Assembly (NCBI GenBank): GCA_025399215.1
Contig: MU621230.1
Location: 1-44,054 of the forward strand
Direction: 5' to 3'
Length of the DNA: 44,054 bases
Origin: Globomyces pollinis-pini
Lineage: Eukaryota > Chytridiomycota > Chytridiomycetes > Rhizophydiales > Globomycetaceae
The position numbers were made by a program, and so were the translations under genes. Every line of letters begins with the position of its first letter. Position 1 is the stretch's first letter. Below are positions 29,728 through 40,844 of this stretch, piece after piece. The notes under the pieces are model-generated. The model saw nothing but the letters and a program-made list of their open reading frames with translations. It was not told the origin of the DNA and searched no databases.

Positions 29728-32700
29728 ATGTATTCTTCTATCACCAAAAAATCATACTCAAGGATAAGAGAGACTTCAACTGGTAGTACAGCAGATATTC
29801 CATTGCAGGATATTCATCACCAGGAATCACCTTCTCATTCTGTGGATTCTATAAGACCTTCATTCGATTCTATCAAAGATTTATCAAAGAATCCCTTGAG
29901 AAGCAGGACTTTTAAACTAGGGCATCCTGGTAAGAGCGTTGCACTGAACAATAGATTGTTCGTTTGCACCAAATGTCATTCAGAATCAGAAATACAACTT
30001 CCTGTCATTTATACCCGTTGTATTGTATCATCAGGTACATCATTTATATTGATTTCAAGTTCAAATTCTTCTTTAACATGTATTTCCTGTTGGTGGCCTT
30101 GTCTCAATTGATTAAAGTACTACAGATTGGTAAAACATATGTACTTAACGGCAGGATACATGTTCACTTACTTCGGCCCACTTCTTTTTGTATTATCAGT
30201 TACCATGTTTAAAGAAGGCTACGACGATTACATTCGTTATTGTAGGGATAAAGTATGTTCAGTATTTCAATTAACAACAAGGAAGCAAATTCTAAACTAT
30301 ATGATCGTCTAAGTGAAGGCGGAGTGAAGAAAGTACCTAGCTCAGATCTGAAGGTGGGAGATCTGGTGTTTATTCATAAAAATGACACAGTTCCTGCTGA
30401 TTGTATTTTATTACGTACAGTAGAGAATACTGGAACATGTTTTATTCGAACCGATCAATTAGATGGAGAGACGGATTGGAAGTTAAGGTAAAATGAAATC
30501 GCGTTAATTTGTAAAGAATTGCAGTCAACACCAGTCAAAAAAGTGTTGCAAATGAGTCCTTACTAGATGAAGACACTTCGGTTTATGGTGTGTTATTTAT
30601 TTAATCTTACAGGAAGCGGAACCCCCTCACAAAGATATCCATTCATTTGTGGGAAACATAACTTGGAAAACGAAGAACGTAATAAATTCTGAAGTAACAA
30701 ATAGAATCATGTTGATCCATTAACAACCGATAATATGATATGGATGAATACCGTGATTGCATCAGATACTGTACTTGGTTTGGTCACATATACTGGAAAG
30801 GATACAAAAGCAGTTCTAAATACTAGGTATTATTGTTTTTTATTTAATTTTAGCTCCGCTGCTACCAAAATTGGATTGGTTGACTTGGAAATTAACCAGT
30901 TATCAAAGGTTTTAGCTCTTGTGACCTTGATACTATCATTGATAATGGTGGGATTAGATGGGTTTAAGGGTCTGTGGTACGTTTATACCCTCCGATTTTT
31001 GATATTATTTTCATATATAATTCCAATAAGGTACATTATATTAATTATTGATTATTAGTCTTCGCGTTAATCTGGATATGAGTAAAACCATGTATTCATA
31101 CCAAATGATGAACGATTCGGAAATAAAGGGCACAATAGTGCGAACTTCCACTATACCAGAAGGGTTGGGAAGGATAGACTACTTGCTCTCTGACAAAACT
31201 GGGACTCTAACAAAAAATGGTAATTGAATTGTTGTTGACATGAAAGAAATGGAGATGCGAAAAATTCATATGGGGACTGTCTCATTTGATTCTGAATCTA
31301 TGGAAGAAGTTTCCATGCAGCTAAAGGAGGCATTCAAGGAAAAGGTTTCTGATGCAAATTTTGCCTTCAAACGACAACAGGGCATGAGCATGAAAGTGAA
31401 GGATGTTCTTTGTGCGTTAGCTCTTTGTCATAATGTAACTCCAACAACAGATGATCATGGAAATGTATTTTACCAAGCAGCATCACCGGATGAAGTGGCA
31501 ATTGTTCAATGGACAGAATCGGTAGGATTGCAGTTAATTTATCGCGATATAAACACTATTCGGATTCGGTGTCTCGCTAATACTCTGGAGTATGAAATTC
31601 TAGAGACATTTCCATTCACATCGGAATCTAAACGAATGGGTATTATAGTTAGAGACGTTCTCACTAACGAAATTACGTTTTACCAAAAAGGTGCTGATTC
31701 AATAATGTCACAAATCGTTTGTTATAACGACTGGTTGGAGGAGGAATGTAGCAATATGGCCAGAGAAGGATTAAGGACATTAGTTATTGGAAAGAAACAT
31801 TTATCGAAGGAGCATTATGACGAATTTAATCGGCAGTATCACCAAGCAAAGTTGATTCTACATGATAGATCGGAAGCTATACAGCAAGTGGTTAAAACTT
31901 ATTTAGAGAATGATTTAGAGTTACTTGGACTAACAGGGGTAGAAGATAAACTTCAGGTTTTTGCAAATATCATTAAATTAGTCAGGATAACGTGAAATTT
32001 ACACTGGAGCTATTGCGCAATGCGGGACTGCACATCTGGATGTTAACGGGTGATAAAATTGAGACTGCCACTTGTATTGCAATGTCTTCAAAGCTAGTTG
32101 CTCGCAATCAACCGATCTATCAAATAACCAAAGGTTTTCCATTTATATTGATTGGTAGTTTCAAGTTTGGAAAATGCGCTTGAGAAACTTGATCAAGTTA
32201 GAACTATGAGAGATTGTGCGTTGGTGATCGACGGAGAGTCTCTCCAGGTAAAGTGATTTAGTGTAATTTTCTAGTTTTACTTGGATCATGCAAGTCAGGA
32301 GCTTATTTCCTTGGCATTAACTCTCCCCGTTGTCGTTTGTTCTAGATGTACCCCAACTCAGAAAGCAGACATAGTGTCCTTGATAAATTCCTCAACAAAC
32401 AAACGAACTTGTGCAGTTGGGGATGGTGGAAATGATGTATCCATGATTCAGGCAGCACATGTTGGTATTGGTATAGAGGGTAGAGAAGGACGGCAGGCTT
32501 CATTAGCAGCTGATTTTTCGGTGACACAATTTAGCCATTTATCCAGATTATTGTAAGCATTGTATTATTTACCAGTAGACTATGGCATGGCCGTAACTCA
32601 TATCAGCGATCAGCCAAGTTAGCCCATTTTATCATTCATCGTGGCTTTATTATATCAATAATGCAGGCGGTGTTTTCTGCATTATTTTATTTTGCACCTA

Positions 32701-33336
32701 TTGGTTTATATCAGGGATTTATCTTGGTTGGATATACTACAATTTATACCATGTTTCCAGTTTTCTCACTTGTGTTTGATCAGGATATCACTGATGACAA
32801 AGCGCTATTGTACCCAGAGCTATATAAAGAATTAACTAAGGTAGGCGAAATATATTGATATTAGGGGCGGACACTTACTTACAAAACTTTTTTCATCTGG
32901 ATATTAATCAGCGTTTATCAAGGTTGGATAGCTTATTCTCATTGAAATAGGTGGTGTAATTATGATACTTGCAATTTGGCTATTTGAAGATGAATTTATT
33001 AGAATTGTGTCGATCAGTTTCACTTCTTTAATATTTAATGAATTATTTATGGTTGCAATGGAGGTTTCAACATGGTAAATAGTAATAACTAAATCTAAGG
33101 CATATCGCAATGGTTCTAAGTCTGATTCTTACCGGTTCATTTTATATTACATCAATGTGGTACCTTCCAAACTATTTCGGTATGTTCATCATCTTACACA
33201 AGTAGATATAACATTCATCACTTCATTTCCATTTATCTGGAAAGTATCTGTTATTGTTTCAACCAGTATTTTACCAGTGTTTATGTACAAACAGTTGATG
33301 TGGATTTTACATCCTCCTGGCCACGCTAAATTATAA
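29728..33336 (+). CDS. NEO1: P4-ATPase flippase, Neo1/ATP9 class
   Basis: A 1045-aa phospholipid-translocating P-type ATPase of Golgi/endosome membranes; the P4B class works without a Cdc50 partner. Motifs: early helix region [32 protein letters not shown] (actuator), phosphorylated Asp in [12 protein letters not shown] (about 409), [17 protein letters not shown] (Neo1/ATP9 signature), [29 protein letters not shown]. Length equals ATP9A. Eighteen introns of 23-29 nt: 29930-29954, 30034-30058, 30130-30154, 30253-30281, 30488-30516, 30590-30612, 30679-30704, 30827-30853, 31031-31058, 31220-31246, 31957-31985, 32134-32158, 32248-32274, 32553-32578, 32841-32864, 32923-32950, 33075-33099, 33180-33202. 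Start ATG 29728 is the first ATG of the long frame; the exact N-terminus is uncertain. Confidence 0.94.
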
Positions 33337-33486
33337 TAAAGATATCATATATCTATCATCAATACTGAATTTACTTTCTGATTACCGAATTAACAAACAG
33401 GAAAAATCCAAATAACAATTTATAAACCAAAGTTTATTTGTATTTAAATCATTTAAACAAAGAAAAAAGAAACAAGATACAATACC

Positions 33487-34934
33487 CTATCGACTAGTAG
33501 TATTGAACTGGTTAAAGTAAGCATCTTGTGGAGGATTAGTATACAAGACCTTATCAATAAAATTGCGACTAATATCAATAAACTCAATGTATACCGTTTC
33601 TTATCTTCCAAAGCTTTCAATTCATTCTCTTTACGAATTTGGATAGATAATTGTTTGGCACGACGTTCTTTCTCACGGGTCATTAATTCAATTGCACGGC
33701 GGTTAGCCATATCTTGAATGGCCCATTCATTCTCTTCACGTTCTTTCTTTTGTAACGCTTGCTATAGATTCAGTAAATATAGTCTTATTTACTTGATGTT
33801 CAATACGTTGTTTCTCTTGAATCTCTAAAATATTTCTTTTTTGTTCAGGAGTGAATCCTTTAAATAAATCAACGCGGACTCTATGAAAAATTAATTCATA
33901 AAGGAATACTTGTGTCCGCCACCGATATTGAAAACGTCTGGTTGTTCAGTCAAATATACACCATTGACGTTATTGATGATTTCTCTAGTATTCAATTCTG
34001 TTTCATAAGCTTTCTGTTTTTCTTCTCTGCGATACTTTTCTTCAGTCTATTGGTGTAAATAAAAATGTTTCATTGTTACCAATGCTTGGTTGTATTCATT
34101 ATCATACTTTGCTTGATCCTTTTTCGCCTTTTCTACCGCTCTTTGTAAAGCATCCATTTTATCGTTAATGTTACGTTGAAAAGATTCATATTGCCTTATA
34201 ACAATAAATAAATTATCAATTACTTTTTTTCATTCAATGCTCGCTGTCTCAGTTGTTCTTTTTCAAACAATTGTTCATCAGTCCAGATTCTCATTTGTTC
34301 TTTTTGATGGTCTTCACGTTTCCAAACAGCTAAATCTTCTCCTTCGAAACGTTGCAACGAACTCACTCCAATTCTGGGATCTTCATCAGTAACTCGAGCT
34401 GGGAAATCATTTTTTAAAGCTGCAGGATCGTATAAATCAAAATCTCGTCTTTGATACGGTTGTTGATTTTGTTTTCGGAAATCATTCATATCTTTCAATT
34501 GATTTCGTCGTGCTTGTTTTACTTTTTCATCCATCAATTGTAAAATTTCATTGTTCAGTTTTGCTTGATGATCTAAAATAAATTAGTAATTTGGATATAA
34601 TAATGAGATGGTGTTTCTAGATTCATTGATATCACTGAGACATTTATAGATTTTTTTTATGTCGACGCGATATTTAGACGTGGACGTGAACTATATTACC
34701 TAATGCTTCATTTCTCTTTCGTTCCACATCCGAAATATGATTTTTAATATCAATTTGTTGGTCTAAAGCTTTTAAATCTACCTATGAGTTGATATTAATG
34801 CATTAAAATGTTATTACACCCAAGATTCGAACTTTTGGATTAAAAATACGTTCTTTTCTATCTGCATCCAATTTTTTTCGTCTATTGATGGCTTCTTGTT
34901 CAATTCTATCAGAGATAACTTCCACTTTGTACAT
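33487..34934 (-). CDS. RIBC2: RIB43A-like protein of ciliary doublet microtubules
   Basis: A 378-aa coiled-coil protein of the RIB43A family, a filament inside the A-tubule of axonemal doublets. Family marks: DFDLYDPAALKNDFPAR, VSSLQRFEGEDL, long helical stretches rich in Glu/Lys/Arg/Gln, GFTPEQKRNILEIQEKQ, and the nearly invariant end YTNPPQDAYFNQFNTTSR. Introns: 34782-34817, 34573-34699 (127 nt), 34195-34223, 34047-34079, 33881-33909, 33762-33792, 33569-33594. The last restores the conserved C-terminus. Start is ATG 34934. With SAS-6 and RABL2, this is the third flagellar gene in 27 kb. They are not adjacent or co-oriented, so clustering may be chance. Confidence 0.93.
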
Positions 34935-35125
34935 CTTGTCGTTGTCTTATTTTTATCGAGGTGAAAATTTATCAACTATTTGTTAATCGTTCTCACAATG
35001 CAAACATTAGGTTTGAAATATCAAAAATAGAATTTATAACTATTGCTATATCAATATTAACAAAGATTTGAGACTTTTTGAAGAATAAAAGACTTGATTG
35101 AATTTGATAACATTTATTGAAAAGA

Positions 35126-35344
35126 TTAACCACGTTTGTAATTAGTTTCCTTCATCCATTCAGCTTCTTCAGCGATGGCCTTTGCCTTAACTTCGGCATC
35201 AAATTTTCTCCAACCTTCAAACTTTGGGACAACATGTGAATACCAGAACAAGTAAGCTAATCCAGTTCCAATAGTAACAGAACCGACAAGGTCGAAAACA
35301 ACTCGTCTTTTAAATCTTCCAGTGATTGGTGCTAGTGCAGACAT
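35126..35344 (-). CDS. COX9: Cytochrome c oxidase subunit Cox9 (VIIa-type of yeast)
   Basis: A 72-aa, intron-free small subunit of mitochondrial complex IV. The N-terminus APITGRFKRRVVFDL is the fungal Cox9 signature; one membrane helix follows (about 20-36; VGSVTIGTGLAYLFWY), then a charged C-terminal helix. It is one of only two intron-free complete genes here. ATG 35344 gives the conserved start. Telomere-like motifs lie 44-69 bp upstream. Confidence 0.92.
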   Translation of the reverse strand: MSALAPITGRFKRRVVFDLVGSVTIGTGLAYLFWYSHVVPKFEGWRKFDAEVKAKAIAEEAEWMKETNYKRG

Positions 35345-35387
35345 TGTGATGGTAATAAGAAAGGGAAAATTTTGAATTCAAAAGCGG

Positions 35388-35413
35388 CTAACCCTAGCCC
35401 TAGTAACCCTAAC
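35388..35413 (-). promoter_or_regulatory. Telomere-like TTAGGG cluster upstream of COX9
   Basis: On the minus strand the segment contains GTTAGGGTTACTAGGGC and CTAGGGTTAG, that is, three GGG(T)TA-type units in 26 bases, 44-69 bp before the COX9 ATG. Such boxes bind Tbf1/TRF-type Myb factors in some fungi and plant promoters. Whether it acts here is inference. Confidence 0.45.
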
Positions 35414-35462
35414 TCAAATCATTATGACACATTCTAATAAATTGCTAAAAAAACATAGTTAT

Positions 35463-36887
35463 TTATTCGTCTTCTTCATCACTTTCTTGTTCGCGTAACC
35501 AATTTACAAAAGGTTCCATTTGCTTGAGAAGAACGTTCTTTCCTTGTGGTGCAGCTCCTTTTTCAAACCAATAGAATATGGCACTTTCAGATAATACATC
35601 ATACTTGTATCTAAAACATTATTTTCGATTTCTTCTTACAAATATTGAATAATAATTCGAAAATGCTTCAAAAAACGTGAATTTTCATACACATATGCTT
35701 GAACTTTAAGCAAAAGAGTAAGCTGAGACTTGGCAGATGAAGTGAACATATCCAAAGTTGGTCCCCATAAAGAAATCAACTTGATAACATTCTGTTCAAT
35801 TTGATCAACTCTTGAAGACCAATCAACAGAATTCATCATAGAATCCCATAAAATTGGACACACTTCACTTTCTTGCCATTTGTGCTCAGATACTTGTTCT
35901 TTCAAGTAAATAGAAACCTAAATATAAATGCATCGATATGTTCATACCTCAGAAGCATTATTTTCTTGAAAGAGTTCGGTTAGTCTAAGAGCAACTTGAC
36001 CCTTCAAAGCCAGCTTTTGTTGTTTCTTGTGATATTCAACTAGCCCTTCCAATCCAGAAGTATTAAAATGGTTGGTAAAGTCGGTATTAGTTCGAGACTT
36101 TGTTGGGAAAAATTCACTTAGTCTCCAATCCAAGTTTGCTTTACGCAAAGCAAGGGTCAAATGATCTACACCCAACTCTTGCACATACGTTTGCAAATAT
36201 ACTGTAACAAACTCCAAAGTGGTGCCTAACATAAAATAAATTAGCCCTTACCATCGGATACCAAGTGATCTTTCAAAGTTTGCTCCAACACAGACATACT
36301 AATGATACCAGAAGTGGTTAATAGAGCAGATGCAATGGCCAACTTTCTACTATTTTCACCAAATTTATTGATATAAGTCAATAAATGTGATAAAGTTTCT
36401 TCTGATTTGCGGGGAATATACTTCAATCGCCTGGCCAATTTTCTAAAAATATAAACACAACACCTAATTACACCAAAATGGCTACCCTAGATTTTATAAC
36501 TTCCACAGATTCTTCTGCAGAAAAAATGCTAAAGGGGTTTTGGCCTTTAATAGATACCACACCACCCGGAGCTTTAAAATTAGCAATGAACGAGACGAAC
36601 CTAACAAGCCTCCGACAATGAAGATCTCCAAAAAAGGTTCAGCATAAAGCTTTAAATTCAATTTCGCTTCATTTGATTCCAATACGACGCAATAGGAGTC
36701 GATATCTTCAGGGTCTTCAGGCAACAAGGCAAACAAGGCATCTCTGAAATGTTCTGGCTCATACTTGGTAACTGCTTCTCTCTAAAATGAATGCAAAGTA
36801 ATAGAATACTTTTCTCTGTTTGATTTTAAACTGTTGTTGTTGTTGTGGGGGTGGTTTATTTTGAGGAGCGTTAGAGGCAGAGTTCAT
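35463..36887 (-). CDS. BZW2: BZW/5MP eIF5-mimic protein with W2 domain
   Basis: A 417-aa cytosolic translation regulator of the basic-leucine-zipper-and-W2 (5MP) family, which competes with eIF5 for eIF2 and eIF3. The N-terminal MIF4G-like helical part contains YAEPFLEIFIVGGLLAPGGV and LRKANLDWRLSEFFP. The C-terminal W2 domain contains ALKGQVALRLTELFQ and YKYDVLSESAIFYWFEKG, and ends in the acidic EESDEEDE-type tail (ESDEEDE). A short PPPQQQQQ tract follows the start. Introns: 36782-36809, 36572-36600, 36443-36471, 36226-36251, 35918-35947, 35611-35639. Start ATG 36887. Length matches human BZW2. Confidence 0.93.
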
Positions 36888-37170
36888 AAAATGTTGATTG
36901 GCTATTTCTTGTTGACTTTGGAATGAGGGAGATGGAATTTTTCTTTTGTGGAGTTAAGACGAGTGGCGCAAGATAAATAAGAATCACTCATTTAACACTA
37001 TGAGGTAGTAAATCATTGTTGAACAATGTGTAGTAACGTGTAGTTGAAGCTCATAGAGATTAGCCGTATATTATCCTATCTCTTGTAAAAAAAGATTCTC
37101 AATTATGAACAGTAAACGCGCTTGAAAAAATTCTGTATCACTAATTTACGTTATTCAGTTGATGCTTTAT

Positions 37171-37888
37171 TTAAAGTGATTCAATAAATGACAAGGCTTC
37201 TGCTGCGGATTCTTTAGGTGATATCTTGATCTTAGTATCCAAGAGAACTCCTCCTTTACCAATAACTATATGAGATCGTGTCACCTTGTTTCCTGGTGCT
37301 TTAGCCCCAATCGCACCAATCAACTTGAACTCCTTGTCTGACAATAACGGATAATTGAAGTTTTGCTTTACTCGAAAGTTCTTTTGAGACTTGGGAGAGT
37401 CTGCAGAACAACCAAAGACTTTGTACCCATGTTCTTCAAACTTGGAGAATTCGTCTCGGAATAGACATCCTTGAACAGTACATCCTGTATATCATGAATT
37501 GATTTGTAGCATTACCTGGGGTTGAAGCTCTTGGGTAGAAAAAGATAACTAAACCATGAGTTTCTGCTTCTGCCAAGAGATCCACAGGTTCTTCCTCTTC
37601 ATTCAACAATGTCAAACTAGTAATCTTCTCACCAACTGTAAATTTCAACTTTGCAGGCTTTTCTTCATCTTCTACGTCTTCCTCTGAATCTTCTTTTTCT
37701 TCAGTTACTTTGGCCTTCTTTGGTGCCTTGGCCTTTGTCTTTTTAACTACTTTCGGTTGAGATTCATCTCTTTTGCTTTGTAATCTTGAAGAGGTACGGA
37801 CAGTAGTTTCTTTCTCTAAAGTCATCGATTTGATATTGGTAAATGGAGAATTACAATTTTGTCCCTTCATGTGGGTCACAACGTTCAT
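37171..37888 (-). CDS. DOT5: Dot5-type nuclear thioredoxin peroxidase
   Basis: A 228-aa peroxiredoxin (PrxQ/BCP class) that reduces hydroperoxides with thioredoxin. The N-terminal half is Lys/Glu-rich with a nuclear-type KKTKAKAPKKAK. The catalytic site is PRASTPGCTVQGCLFRDEF with peroxidatic and resolving Cys five residues apart; NYPLLSDKEFKLIGAIGAK and the SPKESAAEAL end match Dot5. One intron, 37485-37515 (31 nt), splits the Gly codon before the catalytic Cys. Start given as ATG 37888. ATG 37825 (MTLEKETTVRTSSRLQ) is also plausible and closer to the yeast N-terminus. Divergent from the opsin-related gene by 115 bp. Confidence 0.93.
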
Positions 37889-37970
37889 CCATTCACCTGA
37901 TTCTGATATGGGAATTTTGAGTTCTTTTCGTTGATTAGAGTGAGAGTGAAGGTGGGAATAAGTTGCGGTT

Positions 37971-37977
37971 TATAAAA
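37971..37977 (+). promoter_or_regulatory. TATA-like element of the opsin-related gene
   Basis: TATAAAA 27 bases before the predicted ATG at 38004, inside the short divergent space shared with DOT5. Motif match only. Confidence 0.35.
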
Positions 37978-38003
37978 CGTGTGTTTGATGTGACATTTGT
38001 TGT

Positions 38004-38817
38004 ATGGTTTTATCTGTAACAATTGTCCAATGGGTCATGGTTGTCATTATGTCCTTAAATGCTATTGTGATGACTGTGATATCTAGTAAACAGGCATCTA
38101 TGGCAAGAGCTTTCATTCCTGGTATGTTATGATCATTCTCGCTCATTGTCAGGTTTAGGGTACAGAGTTTGTGACTACCTAATGGCAGGGCTTTTGTAAC
38201 AATCAGTTCTACGATGTTCTACTATTGGCTAGCAACGACTGTGGATTCTACCTATGCATACATGCCTCTTGAATGGGCATTCAGTTTGCCATTAATTACA
38301 GTCCAAATTTTGACGTTATCAAACTTGTCTTTACATGCGTACAATCAACTCAACAATTAACTGATAGAATCCTTTACATTATAGGAGTTGAAGAGCTTTT
38401 TGTCGTTTCATCTTTTTTAGGAGCTATAAATCGGACACCATATCGTTGGGGTAAAGTGTGTAGATCTAACGTTTAGGGTGGTTCGCCTTGTCTCTCATCT
38501 TTTGGCTCTCATTTGGAATCGCGGCATATCAAGCTACACCTAACAGAGAGGTATCAATGTTATATTTTAGAGTTCTGCCAGCTTATTACGTGGCATTATC
38601 TATCTATCCATTTTTATGGTTTTTCAGGGATAGAATCGACATCTTAATATTGGTTCCAGCGATTGCTGTTATAGACATGATTGTAAGATTGGGGTTAAAT
38701 GGATTCTTGTATAGTCAATTAATACTCTATGATCATGATTTGTTGGAGATTGTTGAGGTTGCAGATAGGGAACCATTGGTAGATACTCCCAATCCATCTG
38801 GACCTAGTGCCATTTAA
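38004..38817 (+). CDS. Opsin-related seven-helix membrane protein lacking the retinal lysine
   Basis: A 232-aa polytopic membrane protein. I align it to microbial-type rhodopsins and the Hsp30/Mrh1/Yro2 family: helix C YMPLEWAFSLPLI (bacteriorhodopsin DWLFTTPLLL; Asp85 position Glu, Trp86 and Pro91 kept), helix D IIGVEELFVVSSFLGAI (LVGADGIMIG type), helix E RWGWFALSLIFW, helix F with YPFLWFF (YPVVW), helix G VIDMIVRLGLNG, where the Schiff-base Lys after Asp212 is Arg. It should therefore not bind retinal covalently. Introns: 38122-38152, 38160-38188, 38339-38367, 38451-38476. A 7-nt microexon (38153-38159) lies between the first two. Coding length is 699 nt. Start ATG 38004. The TM topology is sure; the family assignment is by eye. 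Confidence 0.75.
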
Positions 38818-38993
38818 ATTGATATTTACTATTTTCAAATAATAAATCGAAAGTTTTCTTTTGCAATTTAGGACTCTCTTGGTGAAGGATGAAACGTCTT
38901 TGTACAAAAAGCCTCCATTTCTGATGGGTGAGTCAAAGCAACTCCCAGTCAGCGGAGTCACAACAATAGAGGGTCACTAAGGGGTACCCGAGC

Positions 38994-39000
38994 TATAAAG
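38994..39000 (+). promoter_or_regulatory. TATA-like element of the HMG-box gene
   Basis: TATAAAG 59 bases before ATG 39059. Motif match only. The rest of 38818-39058 shows no gene. Confidence 0.3.
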
Positions 39001-39058
39001 CCGTTAACACAGCAATCAGAATAAAAAGTTCACGAAAAACATCATTAAGCATACCAAC

Positions 39059-39568
39059 ATGCAAAAACCTAAACTCAAAGTCAAAAAACCAATGAATGCA
39101 TTTTTCATTTACCGAAAGCAAATGAAACAGAAGATCATGAATCTGTACAAATTAAACAAGAGTCAAGATGTATCAAGAATTGCTGGTCAGTCTTGGGCAC
39201 TAGAACCAGATCAGGTTAAAAAATATTACTATAAACTGTCCATGATTGAGCAAATACGAAAAGAACAAGAACAAATACAGTTACATGAAGATAAAGTAGT
39301 TTTAAAATCAAGAAGGCTATCAGATATCTCAGAGACATCTACTCAATCTACCAGTACGAATATCGTTCCAGAGGCAAACTCACCACTTTTATTTGCAGAT
39401 ACGATAACCAATCAGATACACTCGCCAGTTTGTTCGTTACCTATGGAAGATACTTTTTCAGACGTGTCAAGGGATGTCCAACTTGCATGTTCCCCTGTTA
39501 TTAATCTCAACGATACTTTTGAAACGGGCAACCAATCTCCAATGCTGCCTTCATGGCTGACAATGTGA
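39059..39568 (+). CDS. HMG-box protein, MATA_HMG-like
   Basis: A 169-aa intron-free gene. An N-terminal HMG box (about residues 8-75) has KKPMNAFFIYRKQ, DVSRIAGQSWALEPDQVKKY and a Tyr-rich third helix. The spacing and the VSRIxGxxW string resemble the MATA_HMG subclass of fungal mating-type proteins (sexM/sexP, MAT1-2-1) more than SOX or HMGB. The C-terminal 90 residues are Ser/Thr/Pro-rich, acidic and disordered, as in an activation region. It probably binds DNA in the minor groove. In Mucoromycota such genes sit between a triose-phosphate transporter and an RNA helicase; neither is here, so a mating role is only a possibility. It ends 65 bp from the GH16 stop. Confidence 0.8.
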   Translation: MQKPKLKVKKPMNAFFIYRKQMKQKIMNLYKLNKSQDVSRIAGQSWALEPDQVKKYYYKLSMIEQIRKEQEQIQLHEDKVVLKSRRLSDISETSTQSTSTNIVPEANSPLLFADTITNQIHSPVCSLPMEDTFSDVSRDVQLACSPVINLNDTFETGNQSPMLPSWLTM

Positions 39569-39633
39569 ATTAATGTAAATAAATTGTTTTTTTTTGGTTT
39601 TGAATCAATAATATTGTTATATTTTATAAGCTT

Positions 39634-40844
39634 CTAAAAAACAAATGCACTGAACAGCATAGTAGCAACAAATGACACCCCAAAGGTAAAGGTTGAATCA
39701 CCACTTGTGCTGGTTGGGGTTGCAATTGATGAAGCAGTGCTTTTCACAGTGTTGGTTCCAATTGTGGCAGTTAAGGTTGCAGGAACGCTAGCTGCGGTAG
39801 TAGTGGAAACGGAAACGGTGGAGTTTCCAGTTGCGTTAGAGCCTCCAGCAGCAAATCCAGCCTTTTCAGGAATGGTACCATTAACAGATAAAGTAGGTTG
39901 CCCAGGTACAGTTGCACGTCTAGGTGGAGTAGCAGCTGGCCATTTGTCAACTGGTTCTCCTTTGTCATTGTAACATTGAATGTCAATAAAATCGTAAGAG
40001 ACAGTTGCTTCATTCACACCAGGTGGAAACACTAATGGACCAGACCATGAGTTTTTAGGATCAGCCCATAAACCGAATTGTATCTAATTGTTAAAATCAT
40101 GTTTATGTACCTTTTGTGGTCTATTTGGGAAGAAACGATCACCAGGATTGATATTTGGACTGTTGGCTAATGGAGAATCTCTTCGGTATGAACGAAGAAC
40201 GACATCGTCCACTGCGTAGTCAATCACATCTGGTTTCCAGTCAATAGTATATTTATGAGTCTTTGAAATATCATCTACTTTCAATTGCTGTAATCTAGCA
40301 CCAAATTCTGGGAAATTTCGGTAGAACACATTGGTTTCTGCAATGTTTGGATGTTGTCCAAGGAATTCAAAATCGATTTCATCCCCGAATTTACGGTTAG
40401 GAGACTTGGCATCATATTCATCAGGTAATTTTCCTCCCATAAGAATGAACGTGCTAACAATTCCAGGAATGGTAGAAGCTCTCATTTGCATAGTAACTTT
40501 ACCATATTTCAACAATCTGGTAGATGACATTCTAGTTCCTTGAATTTCACCATTTGGACCTGGTTTTGGTAAGGACAAGGTGGCAACTCCATTCTTCACA
40601 CTTGCTTGTTTGACAGCATAGTCGATGGTAAAATCGTAACGAGTATTGTCAATAGCTTCGATATGTTTCATGGTGTCTACAGACTTTACTGCGTCCAATC
40701 CAAATATTCTTGAAGTGTCTTTAAAGTCAATTCGACCTACAACTATTAGAAACAATGGACTGCTGTACCAGTGACACAGCTGCCTTCGTAATTTGGGTCT
40801 TTCGCGAAAGCAATTCCGAGCAGTAATACAGTATTGAAAATCAT
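39634..40844 (-). CDS. GPI-anchored GH16 wall enzyme (Crh-like transglycosylase/glucanase)
   Basis: A 383-aa secreted protein. Signal peptide MIFNTVLLLGIAFA, then a GH16 beta-jelly roll with catalytic GDEIDFEFLG (ExDxE) and MSSTRLLKYGKVTMQMRAS. A Ser/Thr/Ala-rich linker follows, then a hydrophobic C-terminus (FTFGVSFVATMLFSAFVF) typical of GPI attachment. Fungal Crh enzymes of this type link chitin to beta-glucan in the wall; glucanase activity is the alternative. Introns: 40737-40768 (32) and 40084-40110 (27). Start ATG 40844. A minus-strand TATAAAT is centred near 40882. A cell-wall role fits a fungus. The exact GH16 subfamily cannot be fixed by eye. Confidence 0.88.

Noticed and set aside
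38004..38817. Light-sensing rhodopsin
   Set aside because: The lysine needed to bind retinal is replaced by arginine in the aligned helix G.
38719..38961. 80-codon minus-strand ORF over the end of the opsin-related gene
   Set aside because: Overlaps a supported coding exon and has no family features.
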